Below, piece by piece: positions 25,463 through 34,240 of a DNA stretch of 64,000 nucleotides (the stretch's first letter is position 1; each line of letters opens with the position of its first letter). Below the pieces are notes generated by a model that saw only the letters and a list, made by a program, of their open reading frames with translations, was not told the DNA's origin and made no database searches. The stretch is from Pseudoalteromonas arctica A 37-1-2 (GTDB lineage Bacteria > Pseudomonadota > Gammaproteobacteria > Enterobacterales > Alteromonadaceae): positions 496,001 to 560,000 of the forward strand of contig NZ_CP011025.1 in NCBI RefSeq assembly GCF_000238395.3. The letters are read 5' to 3'. Both the position numbers and the translations under genes were made by a program.

Positions 25463-26515
25463 ATGGAACTATGTAATATATTAAAATATGACCGCTCGCT
25501 TTACCCTAGTAAAGCTGTGTTTTTTTATAAAACGGCGGACTCTGATTTTGTTCCTCTAGAAGCTGATATTAATAAAGTTAGAGGCCCTAAATCTGGTTTT
25601 ACTGAAGCATTCACCCCGCAGTTTTTACCAAAAAACATCTCACCTCAGGACCTAACACATAATAATATATTAACTCTAGAAGAGTGTTATGTTCCTCCAA
25701 ACGTGGAACATATATTTTGCAGGTTTTCTTTGAGAGTACAGGCTAACTCGTTAGCTCCTTCAGGCTGTAGTGACCCAGAGGTTTTCTCTTTATTAAAAGA
25801 GTTGGCCACAATATTTAAAGAGTGTGGTGGTTATAAAGAGTTAGCTACTCGTTATTGCAGAAATATTTTATTAGGCACATGGCTTTGGCGTAATCAAAAC
25901 ACCGGCAACACTCAAATTGAAATTAAAACCAGCAAAGGGAATCGTTATTTAATCGATAACACCCGTAAGTTGGCTTGGGAAAGTAAGTGGGCTTCTGATG
26001 ATCAAAGAGTACTAGAGGAACTAAGTAATGAAATTGAGAGCGCATTAACTGATCCCAATGTGTTTTGGAGTGCCGATATAACCGCGAAAATAGAAGCCTC
26101 ATTTTGCCAAGAGGTTTACCCAAGCCAAATCCTTAACGACAAGGTTAAGCAAGGAGAGGCCTCAAAACAGTTTGTAAAATCTAAGTGTGCAGATGGCCGT
26201 TACGCTGTAAGTTTTAATTCAGTAAAAATAGGTGCAGCGCTTCAGTCAATTGATGATTGGTGGGATGAGGATGCAAGTAAAAGATTACGTGTGCATGAGT
26301 TTGGTGCAGATAAAGAAATAGGCATTGCCCGACGTCCTCCCGATTCTGAGCAGAACTTTTATTCTATTTTTAAAAATACTGAGTGGTATTTATCAGCCCT
26401 TAAAAATTGTATTACTAATAAAAATGAAAATATAGACCCAGCTATTTATTATTTATTTTCTGTATTGATTAAGGGCGGAATGTTCCAGAAAAAAGCAGAG
26501 GCTAAAAAGGCGTAG
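25463..26515 (+). CDS. cas7: Cas7 backbone subunit, type I-F3
   Basis: 350 residues from the ATG at 25463, chosen because MELCNILKYDRSLYPS aligns with the known N-terminus of I-F3 Cas7. The upstream in-frame ATG at 25400 lies inside cas8/5. Blocks seen include FRFSLRVQANSLAPSGC-like CRFSLRVQANSLAPSGC, RYCRNILLGTWLWRNQN and the late RRPPDSEQNFYSIFKN. Six copies would wrap the crRNA spacer. It is spaced 14 bases after cas8/5 and 2 bases before cas6. Confidence 0.9.
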   Translation: MELCNILKYDRSLYPSKAVFFYKTADSDFVPLEADINKVRGPKSGFTEAFTPQFLPKNISPQDLTHNNILTLEECYVPPNVEHIFCRFSLRVQANSLAPSGCSDPEVFSLLKELATIFKECGGYKELATRYCRNILLGTWLWRNQNTGNTQIEIKTSKGNRYLIDNTRKLAWESKWASDDQRVLEELSNEIESALTDPNVFWSADITAKIEASFCQEVYPSQILNDKVKQGEASKQFVKSKCADGRYAVSFNSVKIGAALQSIDDWWDEDASKRLRVHEFGADKEIGIARRPPDSEQNFYSIFKNTEWYLSALKNCITNKNENIDPAIYYLFSVLIKGGMFQKKAEAKKA

Positions 26516-26517
26516 TT

Positions 26518-27129
26518 ATGCAAAGGTATTACTTCACAGTCCACTTTTTACCAAAACAAGCCAATCTAGCGCTGCTTACTGGCCGTTGTATTTCTATCAT
26601 GCATGGGTTTATTTTAAAGCATAACATTGAAGGAATGGGAGTTACGTTTCCAGCTTGGTCAGACTCATCAATTGGCAATGTAATTGCTTTTGTTCATAAG
26701 GATATGGAGGTTTTAAACAGCCTTAAAGAGCAAGCATACTTTGTTGACATGCAAGATTGTGGCTTTTTTAAAATAAGCCAAATTTCAACCGTTCCTGACA
26801 GTTGCCAAGAAGTACGTTTTATACGTAATCAGTCGGTAGCAAAAATATTCACAGGTGAAAGTAGGAGAAGATTAAAGCGCCTGCAAAAAAGAGCATTAGC
26901 AAGAGGTGAAGATTTTAATCCTAAAAAGCTCGAAGCTCCCCGAGAGATTGATATATTTCATAGGGTAGCTATGACTAGTAAGAGTTCACAAGAAGATTAT
27001 ATTCTTCATATTCAAAAGCAAGATGCCGATTGCCAAGCAGAGCCAGTCTTGAGTAATTATGGTTTTTCCTCAAATGAAAAGTTTAAGGGCACGGTTCCTG
27101 ATTTATCACCTTTAATAGAAAGTAATTAA
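26518..27129 (+). CDS. cas6: Cas6 crRNA-processing endonuclease, type I-F3
   Basis: 203 residues. RAMP fold with the predicted catalytic histidine H29 in MHGF, the arginine-rich helix SRRRLKRLQKRALARGED that grips the repeat hairpin, and the C-terminal SNYGFSS loop (compare SSYGLS in known I-F3 Cas6). It cleaves the repeat after the CTGCC..GGCAG hairpin and remains bound. Last gene of the operon, starting two bases after the cas7 stop and followed 129 bases later by the array. Confidence 0.92.
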   Translation: MQRYYFTVHFLPKQANLALLTGRCISIMHGFILKHNIEGMGVTFPAWSDSSIGNVIAFVHKDMEVLNSLKEQAYFVDMQDCGFFKISQISTVPDSCQEVRFIRNQSVAKIFTGESRRRLKRLQKRALARGEDFNPKKLEAPREIDIFHRVAMTSKSSQEDYILHIQKQDADCQAEPVLSNYGFSSNEKFKGTVPDLSPLIESN

Positions 27130-27258
27130 CCTTTATTAATGTCTTCATTATAAGCCGTTGATAACAGAACCCTCTGAGCAAGCATATAAAAATATGGGTA
27201 AAATTGAATTTGCTTTTTAATTATATGAATTATATAAATAAGCTTAGCTACTTTTATA

Positions 27259-27465
27259 GTGACCTGCCGAGTAGGCAGCTGAGAATGGATTTGGATTACA
27301 TGCGCCATCGAAATAAAGGTGATCTGCCGTATAGGCAGCTGATAATGACGGTTCTATTATAATAGTTGACCGCTCAATGTGACCTGCCGTATAGGCAGCT
27401 GAAGATAAAAACAATCGATTCGATGTTTAAGTTAATGTAACTCTGCCGAAAAGGCAGTGAGTAGT
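27259..27465 (+). CRISPR. short I-F3 array: three spacers, divergent repeats, atypical last repeat
   Basis: 28-bp repeats at 27259-27286, 27319-27346 and 27379-27406, separated by 32-bp spacers at 27287-27318 and 27347-27378. A third spacer (27407 to about 27437) ends in a degenerate repeat at 27438-27465. Repeats 1-3 share GTGA-CTGCCG-AGGCAGCTGA but differ at the loop and last bases: GAGAAT, GATAAT, GAAGAT. The last repeat keeps only the CTGCCG/AGGCAG hairpin, with changed 5' and 3' handles. I-F3 elements commonly end with such an atypical repeat, whose spacer specifies the home integration site. No cas1/cas2 are present, so no new spacers can be acquired. Confidence 0.93.
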
Positions 27466-27509
27466 AATAGAATGCCAGCCCTTTATTTGAGGACTAGTAT
27501 TCTATTTTT
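27466..27509 (+). terminator. terminator after the CRISPR array
   Basis: Long hairpin with perfect outer arms AATAGAAT / ATTCTATT and a mostly paired inner stem (two mismatches), ending in TTTTT at 27503-27509. It immediately follows the last repeat and would end the pre-crRNA. Confidence 0.75.
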
Positions 27510-27631
27510 GATTTAAAAGTAGATGTATAATATTTAAGGTTACTCACTCTGTTTTCAGAGTTTTCCAATTAATGATATTGCTTTGTAAGTTTGAAGATTC
27601 TAATATCAAGCGACATCTGAGATATTTTAAT

Positions 27632-28081
27632 TCAAGCATTATAACCATGGTTGAGGTTGTCTACAGTTTTTTTGATCAACTCCCGTCCGGCAATAGTGTT
27701 AACAAACGTCAAAGGCATTTCTGAACTAAATTGCAAAGAGCGTGTATTAAGCCATGTGGTCCACCGTTCAACACTCTCAAAGTAATCAATACAAACTGAT
27801 GCCAAATGAGCTAATTCAACGATATTTTCACTTAAGGTTACATTTAAACGTTTATGTTCTTTTATATAGCGTTCGAAAGCTTTTGTATTTGTACCAATCG
27901 CCTTAGTAAACGATTGTAGATCCCAGCGTAACTCAAGTCTAAATTTCTCAACACAGTTTATATCTAAGCCACGCTGAATCAATTCAATTTCATCCAAAGA
28001 GTTTGAGTTTAAATTAATTGTTCCATCGCTGAGCATCTCAACAAATTTATGATTAATACTATTTTGAATGTTGTTAGACAT
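27632..28081 (-). CDS. orphan Xre/MbcA/ParS-type antitoxin (DUF2384)
   Basis: 149 residues. Residues 45-85 form a divergent HTH-like part (EKFRLELRWDLQSFTKAIG). The C-terminal domain matches the toxin-binding DUF2384 pattern: FESVERWTTWLNTRSLQ, MPLTFVNTIAGRELI, then a terminal LNHG. Such proteins normally neutralise a RES-domain toxin encoded just downstream. Here the downstream side (27510-27631) is empty and then meets the CRISPR terminator, so the toxin is missing. It may be a solitary regulator or a broken pair cut by transposon insertion. Convergent with the cas operon. Confidence 0.6.
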   Translation of the reverse strand: MSNNIQNSINHKFVEMLSDGTINLNSNSLDEIELIQRGLDINCVEKFRLELRWDLQSFTKAIGTNTKAFERYIKEHKRLNVTLSENIVELAHLASVCIDYFESVERWTTWLNTRSLQFSSEMPLTFVNTIAGRELIKKTVDNLNHGYNA

Positions 28082-28363
28082 ACAGACCTTAAGCTATTGA
28101 CAGAGCGTTTTTGATATTAGCACCTCTAATTCCTAGTCGATAGTGGGTTAGAACATAAACCAGATATTAATAGTATAGCTACCTCACTTATAGTTAAGAG
28201 TCGAATAAACAACGTTGTCTTTGCGCTTCGAATGGAATAATATCCAAGACACATTTACTTAACAAATATATATGAACATCTAGTATTTTAATGTGATGAA
28301 AGATAGGTCGACCATTGTTTAATTCGTCTATCTGATAATCGGAACGTATAAGGAAACTATTGA
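28082..28363. promoter_or_regulatory. promoter region of fructokinase gene with operator 1
   Basis: Non-coding gap between the antitoxin-like gene and the sugar locus. The palindrome ACAACGTTGT lies at 28209-28218, about 150 bases before the fructokinase start. An AAGGA ribosome-binding site sits at 28351. The right end of the transposon should lie in or near this gap or in 27510-27631, but I could not recognise terminal repeats. Confidence 0.6.
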
Positions 28364-29281
28364 ATGAGTATAATCATAAGTCAAAACATGGCTAATAAAG
28401 TTAGTCTAGTCTGTTTTGGGGAGGTTTTGTGGGACTGCTTTGGGGAAACCAAGCGTTTGGGCGGTGCACCTTTAAATATGTGCTTTAGGGTAAAATCACT
28501 TGGAATTGATGCACAAATGATAAGCGCAGTTGGGGAGGATAGGTTAGGTAATGTTCTTCTTGATGAATTAAAAGAAAAACAATTGAGTACAGAGTACATT
28601 GCGGTGAGCCCACATAAAAATACGAGTACAGTCCTAGTGGCACTTGATAGTCACGGTTCTGCTAAATATGAAATTATATCGGATACCGCTTGGGATAATA
28701 TTGTTTTAACGGATGAAATTATCAATAAAGTTGAATCAACAGAAATTTTTGTCTTTGGTAGTTTAATTGGCCGTACCGACACTTCATTAATGACTTTGAA
28801 GCAACTACTAGAACACGCGAAGTTTAAAGTGTTTGATGTAAATTTACGAGCTCCTCACTATCAACTTGAGAGCTTAATAGAGCTAATGAATAGCGCTGAT
28901 TTTATCAAGCTAAATGATGAAGAACTATATGAAATAGCAAAAGGAATGGGGTGTAAACACCATTCACTAGAACAAAACTTAGCATTTATAGCAAAGCAAA
29001 CCAACACAGAGTTTTTGTGCGTGACGAAAGGAAACCATGGTGCTTTATTATCGATTAGAGGTAAAAATTACTATAACTCAGGGTATCTAATCGATGTTGT
29101 GGATACTGTTGGCGCTGGTGATTCGTTTTTGGGGGCTTTAATTTATCAACTTTGCATTCAAAACGATCCGCAACAGGCGATTGATTTTGCTTGTGCTGCC
29201 GGAGCTATGGTTGCTCAGCAGTTAGGGGCAACACCAGATATAACGCATCAGCAAATCTTAGAATTTATCGAACCATGTTAG
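28364..29281 (+). CDS. fructokinase, PfkB family
   Basis: 305 residues. Ribokinase/PfkB fold with N-terminal CFGEVLWDCF, sugar-binding GGAPLNMCFRVKSLG and the C-terminal signature DTVGAGDSFLGAL with catalytic aspartate. It phosphorylates fructose released by the GH32 enzyme to fructose-6-phosphate. It lies upstream of the SusC-like receptor under its own operator. The start is set by AAGGA 8 bases before the ATG. An alternative start at MANKVSLV (residue 9) would look more like short family members. Confidence 0.85.
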   Translation: MSIIISQNMANKVSLVCFGEVLWDCFGETKRLGGAPLNMCFRVKSLGIDAQMISAVGEDRLGNVLLDELKEKQLSTEYIAVSPHKNTSTVLVALDSHGSAKYEIISDTAWDNIVLTDEIINKVESTEIFVFGSLIGRTDTSLMTLKQLLEHAKFKVFDVNLRAPHYQLESLIELMNSADFIKLNDEELYEIAKGMGCKHHSLEQNLAFIAKQTNTEFLCVTKGNHGALLSIRGKNYYNSGYLIDVVDTVGAGDSFLGALIYQLCIQNDPQQAIDFACAAGAMVAQQLGATPDITHQQILEFIEPC

Positions 29282-29367
29282 CGTAAAGCGTTAATTTTAA
29301 ATTTTGATTATTTTAATAAATTTATTTGTTATTTATATTGAATAGATGTTTTTTAAATGTTAAAAAG

Positions 29368-29453
29368 ACAACGTTGTTTTGTTTGTCTGGTTTACTAAAG
29401 CAACTTAAGAACGATAAAAAAAGTATTTTTTTACACACAAAAGACAACGTTGT
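29368..29453. promoter_or_regulatory. tandem LacI-type operators upstream of the SusC-like gene
   Basis: Two copies of the palindrome ACAACGTTGT, at 29368-29377 and 29444-29453, each within a longer AAGACAACGTTGTTT context. They are 76 bases centre to centre, about seven helical turns, so DNA looping by a LacI-type tetramer is possible. The second is 55 bases before the receptor start codon. Confidence 0.75.
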
Positions 29454-29507
29454 TTAATTGAATGCTGAAATCAATATTAAAAAGTAAAATTAAAATGAGG
29501 ACACACA

Positions 29508-32447
29508 ATGCTCATATTTCACAAAACTAAACTAGCAGTAAGTGTTAGCACTATACTGCTAGGTTGTTCATTGCCATTAAGTCTTTTTGCCGCCGAGCAG
29601 CAAAAAAATGAAATTACTCCTAATGATGGTATTGAAGTTATTGAAGTTTCATATGGTTATGGAAGTGTTAAAAAACAAGATTTAACCGGCGCAGTGAGTA
29701 CAGTTGAGCTTGAAGATGTCGTTGATCAGCCTTCAGGTAATATCATGCAAAATTTGCAGGGGCGTGTGCCTGGCTTGCAAATTACAACGAATGGTTCACC
29801 TAACTCTGCAGCAACGGTGCGTATTCGTGGTCAAGGTTTAGGGCCACTTGGAAATAACGATCCATTATATGTTATTGATGGCGTACCAACTAAATCTGGA
29901 ATGCATGAACTTAATAGCCATGATATTGCTGATATACAGGTGCTAAGAGATGCGGCAGCTGCAAGTATTTTTGGTGCTCGCTCTGGTAATGGGGTCATTA
30001 TTATCACCACCAAAAAAGGGAATGAAGGGCTCGACTTTAATTTCTCTTTTAATCAGTCATATGATGATTTTAACTATGAATTAAATCCATTAAATACACA
30101 GCAAAGGGCACAAGCAGTTTGGCAAGCTGCAGTAAACGACGGCTCAGATCCAAATGCAGCAAGTTCTCTTTATACTTATGATTGGAATAATGATTTTAAT
30201 AACCCTCAATTAAACAACGTTGTTTTTCCTGAGTTTACGGATGCTGCACAGGTGCAACGCCCAGCAGATACAAACTGGTTTGATGAAGTTACACGCTCTG
30301 CAAAAGTAACCGATCTTAACTTTTCAGTTGCAGGTGGTTCAGACAAAGCTTCGATATATAGTTCACTTGGATATTTCGGCTCAGAAGGTGTTGTTGATGG
30401 CTCAGAGTTTGAACGAATAAGCTTTCGCGTTAATTCTGATTATCAGCTAACGAATAAGCTTAAGATTGGTGAAAACTTTATAGTGACAAACCAAGAATCA
30501 AACTTGGTTAATGATCTGGCCGGTAATATTCTAACTTTGGCAATAGAACAACAATCTATCGTTCCTGTGTACAACGATGAAGGTGGCTGGGGAGGACCTG
30601 TTCCTGGTGTAACTGACCGTGATAATCCATTTAGATTAATTGAAATGAATCGAGACAATGTCAGTAGATTCAATAAATTAATGGGGAATATTTTTGTTGA
30701 GTATGAGGCAATAGAGGACTTAACGTTAAAAAGCTCTATCGGTTTAGATTACGGGCAATACTACTTCAGAAACTATACCCGTGCTTTTCAAGCTGGCTCG
30801 CTAAACTATGGTGATCAGCTGTCAGTGACAGAAAATTGGAATAGCAGTTTTAGTTGGACTAATACCGCAGAATATAAGCTTGATTTAGACACAAATCATT
30901 TTACGTTTTTGGTTGGTACAGAACAAATAGATTATGAGTATGAAGGATCTGTTGGTTTTGGTTCAGGTTTTGCGTCTGATGATCGTGATTATGCTCATTT
31001 ATCACAAGCAACGGGCGATGTTCGTGTGGAAGGGGATGGCGATAAATGGTCTCTTAATTCTTATTTTGCGCGTATTGACTATAACTTCGATGACCGATAT
31101 TTAGCAGGTTTAACAATTCGTCGCGATGGTTCATCTCGTTTTGGTAGTAATAATAGCTACGGTAATTTCCCCGCTATTTCTGCAGGTTGGGTGATCAGCA
31201 ACGAATCATTCTATGATATTGAATTTTTATCTACCTTAAAGCTTCGTGCTAGTTGGGGCAAAACGGGTAATCAAGAAATCCCTACCGATGCAACATATAC
31301 AACGTATTTAAGCCGCTATGCAACTCGATCTTTATTCACTGATCAGCAAGATGAAGGGACCGCTTATGATATAGGCGGTGCTAATGGCGGCACGCTTCCT
31401 TCTGGGTTTGTAAAAGCACAAACAGGGAATGATGGCCTAAAGTGGGAAACATCAACGCAAACAAACATTGGTCTTGATTTTGGCATGCGTTACGAAACCA
31501 TTTACGGCAGTATCGATTGGTTTGAGAAAACCACAGAGGATATTTTAACGTTAACCAATCCACTTGCAACATTAGGGGAAGGCGCTCAGCAATGGGTCAA
31601 TGGCGGCACGATTGAAAACTCTGGTTTTGAGTTTCTCATTGGATACGCCGATTACCTTACCTTTGATAGCTTAGATGGTGATATCGATGTCGATATTAGC
31701 TTTAACATTTCTTCAGCTAAAAATAAGGTTGTTTCATTACCAGAGGACGTTGTTAACTCATTTGGTGGTAATGGTGATGATAAAACGATTGTTGGTCATT
31801 CAGTCAATTCTATTTATGGTTATGTCGCCGATGGGTTATTCCAAAATCAAGGTGAAATAGATGCTCACGCAGCGCAATCTGGGGCTGGTTTAGGTCGAGT
31901 TCGCTGGAAAGATTTAGACGGCAATGGCGTGATTGATGAAAACGATCAAAGCTTTTTCACCGATACTGATCCTGACTTTATGTATGGATTGAACATGAAT
32001 TTCAAATACAAAAATTGGGATTTCAATATGTTCTGGCAGGGTGTTCAGGGTGGCGAGATACGTAACAGCTGGCGTGGGTTTACTGACTTCACATCATTAA
32101 ATATAGGCTCTAACTACGGTGATCGCGTTCTTGATGCATGGTCAGTTAACAATACTGACAGTAATGTACCGGCATTAACTTTAATCGATAATAATGGTGA
32201 AGGCCGTCAATCAAGTTTGTTTTGGGAAGATGGCAGCTACATAAAGCTTCGTAACTTATCTATCGGTTATACACCTGATGAACAGTGGTTAAGTCAATAC
32301 GGTATAAGTTCTGCACGAATTTATTTGCAGGGAAGTAACTTATTGACCATTACTCCATCAGGGACGCTAAGCCAGGATCCAGAAACTCCAAACGGCAACT
32401 TCCCAATACCAAAACGTATCACGTTAGGCGTGAACCTTTCTTTTTGA
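29508..32447 (+). CDS. SusC-like TonB-dependent outer-membrane receptor
   Basis: 979 residues. Signal peptide (VSVSTILLGCSLPLSLFA), then a TonB-box-like EVIEVSYG, a plug domain with SusC signatures (LTGAVSTVELEDV, DPLYVIDGVP, SRSGNGVIIITTKKG) and a ~22-strand barrel ending in an aromatic residue (LGVNLSF). It imports oligosaccharides such as sucrose or fructans with the SusD lipoprotein. Unlike Bacteroidota SusC it lacks the N-terminal carboxypeptidase-like domain, and its TonB box looks gammaproteobacterial. An in-gene operator lies at 30214-30223. Confidence 0.85.
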   Translation: MLIFHKTKLAVSVSTILLGCSLPLSLFAAEQQKNEITPNDGIEVIEVSYGYGSVKKQDLTGAVSTVELEDVVDQPSGNIMQNLQGRVPGLQITTNGSPNSAATVRIRGQGLGPLGNNDPLYVIDGVPTKSGMHELNSHDIADIQVLRDAAAASIFGARSGNGVIIITTKKGNEGLDFNFSFNQSYDDFNYELNPLNTQQRAQAVWQAAVNDGSDPNAASSLYTYDWNNDFNNPQLNNVVFPEFTDAAQVQRPADTNWFDEVTRSAKVTDLNFSVAGGSDKASIYSSLGYFGSEGVVDGSEFERISFRVNSDYQLTNKLKIGENFIVTNQESNLVNDLAGNILTLAIEQQSIVPVYNDEGGWGGPVPGVTDRDNPFRLIEMNRDNVSRFNKLMGNIFVEYEAIEDLTLKSSIGLDYGQYYFRNYTRAFQAGSLNYGDQLSVTENWNSSFSWTNTAEYKLDLDTNHFTFLVGTEQIDYEYEGSVGFGSGFASDDRDYAHLSQATGDVRVEGDGDKWSLNSYFARIDYNFDDRYLAGLTIRRDGSSRFGSNNSYGNFPAISAGWVISNESFYDIEFLSTLKLRASWGKTGNQEIPTDATYTTYLSRYATRSLFTDQQDEGTAYDIGGANGGTLPSGFVKAQTGNDGLKWETSTQTNIGLDFGMRYETIYGSIDWFEKTTEDILTLTNPLATLGEGAQQWVNGGTIENSGFEFLIGYADYLTFDSLDGDIDVDISFNISSAKNKVVSLPEDVVNSFGGNGDDKTIVGHSVNSIYGYVADGLFQNQGEIDAHAAQSGAGLGRVRWKDLDGNGVIDENDQSFFTDTDPDFMYGLNMNFKYKNWDFNMFWQGVQGGEIRNSWRGFTDFTSLNIGSNYGDRVLDAWSVNNTDSNVPALTLIDNNGEGRQSSLFWEDGSYIKLRNLSIGYTPDEQWLSQYGISSARIYLQGSNLLTITPSGTLSQDPETPNGNFPIPKRITLGVNLSF
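30214..30223. promoter_or_regulatory. intragenic operator in the SusC-like gene
   Basis: ACAACGTTGT within codons 236-239 of the receptor, in the flanking context TAAACAACGTTGTTTTTCC. It is the same palindrome as the three intergenic sites and may be an auxiliary operator or a roadblock. Confidence 0.5.
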
Positions 32448-32480
32448 TTTATTAAAACGACAACGATACGAGCACATATT

Positions 32481-34190
32481 ATGAATAAAATTAAAACACT
32501 ATTTACAGCAGCTACACTTGCGCTTTCTTTAGCATCGTGTGGTGATTCTGATCTTGATGTTGCACCTTCTGGGGTATTAACCGAAGAGCAAGTTTCTAAC
32601 AGTGAAAATGTAGATGCGTTGATTATTGCTGCCTACTCATATTTAGGAAACGATCATTATACTGCGCCTAACTTTTTATGGCCGACAGGAAACTTACGTG
32701 CCGGAGATGCTCACAAAGGTGGTAATGGACCCGGTGATATCTTTGCTTATCATGCTTTGTCTTTATATCAGCCAATAGTGCCTGATATGGAGTCTTTCCC
32801 GCCAGATTTAATTGATTTGAACAATAAAAAATGGGTACGTAATTACACGGGAATTTCAAGAGCAAATTCAGCATTAGCAGTAATCGCAAATGCGCCAGAA
32901 GCAATTGAAAACAGTGCTGCAAAACAATCCGAACTGCGGTTTATCCGCAGTATTTTTTACTTTGATTTAAAAATACATCATAAGCATATTCCGTGGATTG
33001 ATGAAACAATGACGCAAGATCAAATTCTTAGCGCTACTAATCGTGAGCTGAACGATCAGGAGCTATGGGATAAAATTGCTGCAGATTTTGAGTTTGCTGC
33101 AAACAATTTACCACAAACCCAAGAAGATGTAGGGCGCGCTTCAGCGTTATCGGCTAAGGCATATCTAGCTAAAACATTGCTCTACCAAGCGTATGAGCAG
33201 AATGAGCTACACCAAGTTATTAATATTAATAAAGATAAACTTGTAAAAGTAGTGGCCCTGGTTGATGAAATTGAAGAGGCCGGCGTCTATGGCTTATTTG
33301 ATGATTACGCGAATAACTTTTTGTTTGAAAGTGAAAATGGTAAAGAATCAGTTTTTGCTATTCAGCGCTCTCTAAATGACGGCTCTCCAGATGGACGTGG
33401 TAGCTGGCCTAGTGCATTAAATGCGCCAATGGCTGGTGGTTTTGGCTGTTGTGGTTTTCATGTGCCAACAGAAAATTTTGTTAATGCGTTTAAAACAGAC
33501 CAACAAGGTTTGCCATTATTCGACTCTTTTAACGACTTTAACTACGACATGACGACTGACTCAGTTGACCCTCGCTTAGATCACACAGTGGCAATGGAAG
33601 GTAAACCATTTAAGTATGATGACAACTTGATCCATGGCGGTGATAGTTGGGCACGCGCACCAGGTATATATGGCAACTTTACGGCAATGAAAGATCTTGA
33701 ACACCCTGACTGTAGTTGTCGTGGTGAGAATGGCCCTTTTCCAATCTTTTCATTAAATACACCGCTTATCCGTTACGCTGATGTATTGCTTTGGAAAGCA
33801 GAAGCATTAATTGAGTTAGACAGATATGACGAAGCATTGCCAATCATTAACCGTATTCGTGAACGCGCTAAACACAGCACCGATAGATTGCATAACGCGA
33901 GTATTTATAACATTGGCTTATATGCAAGTTTTGGTTCTAAAGAGCTAGCAAGAGCAGCACTGCGCTTTGAGCGACGTTTAGAATTAGGGCTTGAAGGACA
34001 TCGCTTTTTCGACTTAGTGCGTTGGGGAATAGCAAAAGAAACTATTGATAGTTACTTAGCAATTGAAGCTGTACGCAAACCTTATTTGGTCGATGCTATT
34101 TTCACTAAAGGTAAGCATGAGTATTTACCTATTCCAAACCAGCAAATTATTTTAAGTGGTGGGTCGTACACACAAAACCCAGGTTATTAA
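32481..34190 (+). CDS. SusD/RagB-like surface lipoprotein
   Basis: 569 residues. Lipoprotein signal with lipobox LASC (Cys20), then the SusD N-terminal pattern APSGVLTEEQVSN and NVDALIIAAYSYLG. TPR-like helices follow (NRELNDQELWDKIAADFEFA), and the C-terminal signature RYADVLLWKAEALIEL, IINRIRERA, then FERRLELGLEGHRFFDLVRWG. It captures glycans on the outer membrane and closes over the SusC channel. It follows the receptor by 33 bases in the same operon. The family is nearly confined to Bacteroidota, so its presence here suggests transfer. Confidence 0.87.
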   Translation: MNKIKTLFTAATLALSLASCGDSDLDVAPSGVLTEEQVSNSENVDALIIAAYSYLGNDHYTAPNFLWPTGNLRAGDAHKGGNGPGDIFAYHALSLYQPIVPDMESFPPDLIDLNNKKWVRNYTGISRANSALAVIANAPEAIENSAAKQSELRFIRSIFYFDLKIHHKHIPWIDETMTQDQILSATNRELNDQELWDKIAADFEFAANNLPQTQEDVGRASALSAKAYLAKTLLYQAYEQNELHQVININKDKLVKVVALVDEIEEAGVYGLFDDYANNFLFESENGKESVFAIQRSLNDGSPDGRGSWPSALNAPMAGGFGCCGFHVPTENFVNAFKTDQQGLPLFDSFNDFNYDMTTDSVDPRLDHTVAMEGKPFKYDDNLIHGGDSWARAPGIYGNFTAMKDLEHPDCSCRGENGPFPIFSLNTPLIRYADVLLWKAEALIELDRYDEALPIINRIRERAKHSTDRLHNASIYNIGLYASFGSKELARAALRFERRLELGLEGHRFFDLVRWGIAKETIDSYLAIEAVRKPYLVDAIFTKGKHEYLPIPNQQIILSGGSYTQNPGY

Positions 34191-34194
34191 TAGT

Positions 34195-34216
34195 GGTGGG
34201 TTTCGGCCCACCTTTT
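34195..34216 (+). terminator. hairpin-T terminator after the SusD-like gene
   Basis: GGTGGG / CCCACC stem followed by TTTT. It lies between the SusD-like gene and the first MFS transporter, so expression of the downstream genes may be reduced by attenuation. Confidence 0.65.
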
Positions 34217-34240
34217 AAGCTTTAAGTTTTAAGAGTGATT

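Noticed and set aside
27126..27308. 60-residue minus-strand frame overlapping cas6 end and the CRISPR array
   Set aside because: It runs through a repeat and a spacer, has no family signal and opposes the array transcript; a chance frame.
27287..27437. Protospacers for the three spacers within this window
   Set aside because: I scanned by eye for seed-length matches and found none convincing outside the array; a computed search is needed.
28364..29281. Fructokinase as the attachment gene of the transposon
   Set aside because: The gene appears intact and sits over 280 bases from the last element-like gene; known I-F3 sites are other genes, and no end sequence was seen.
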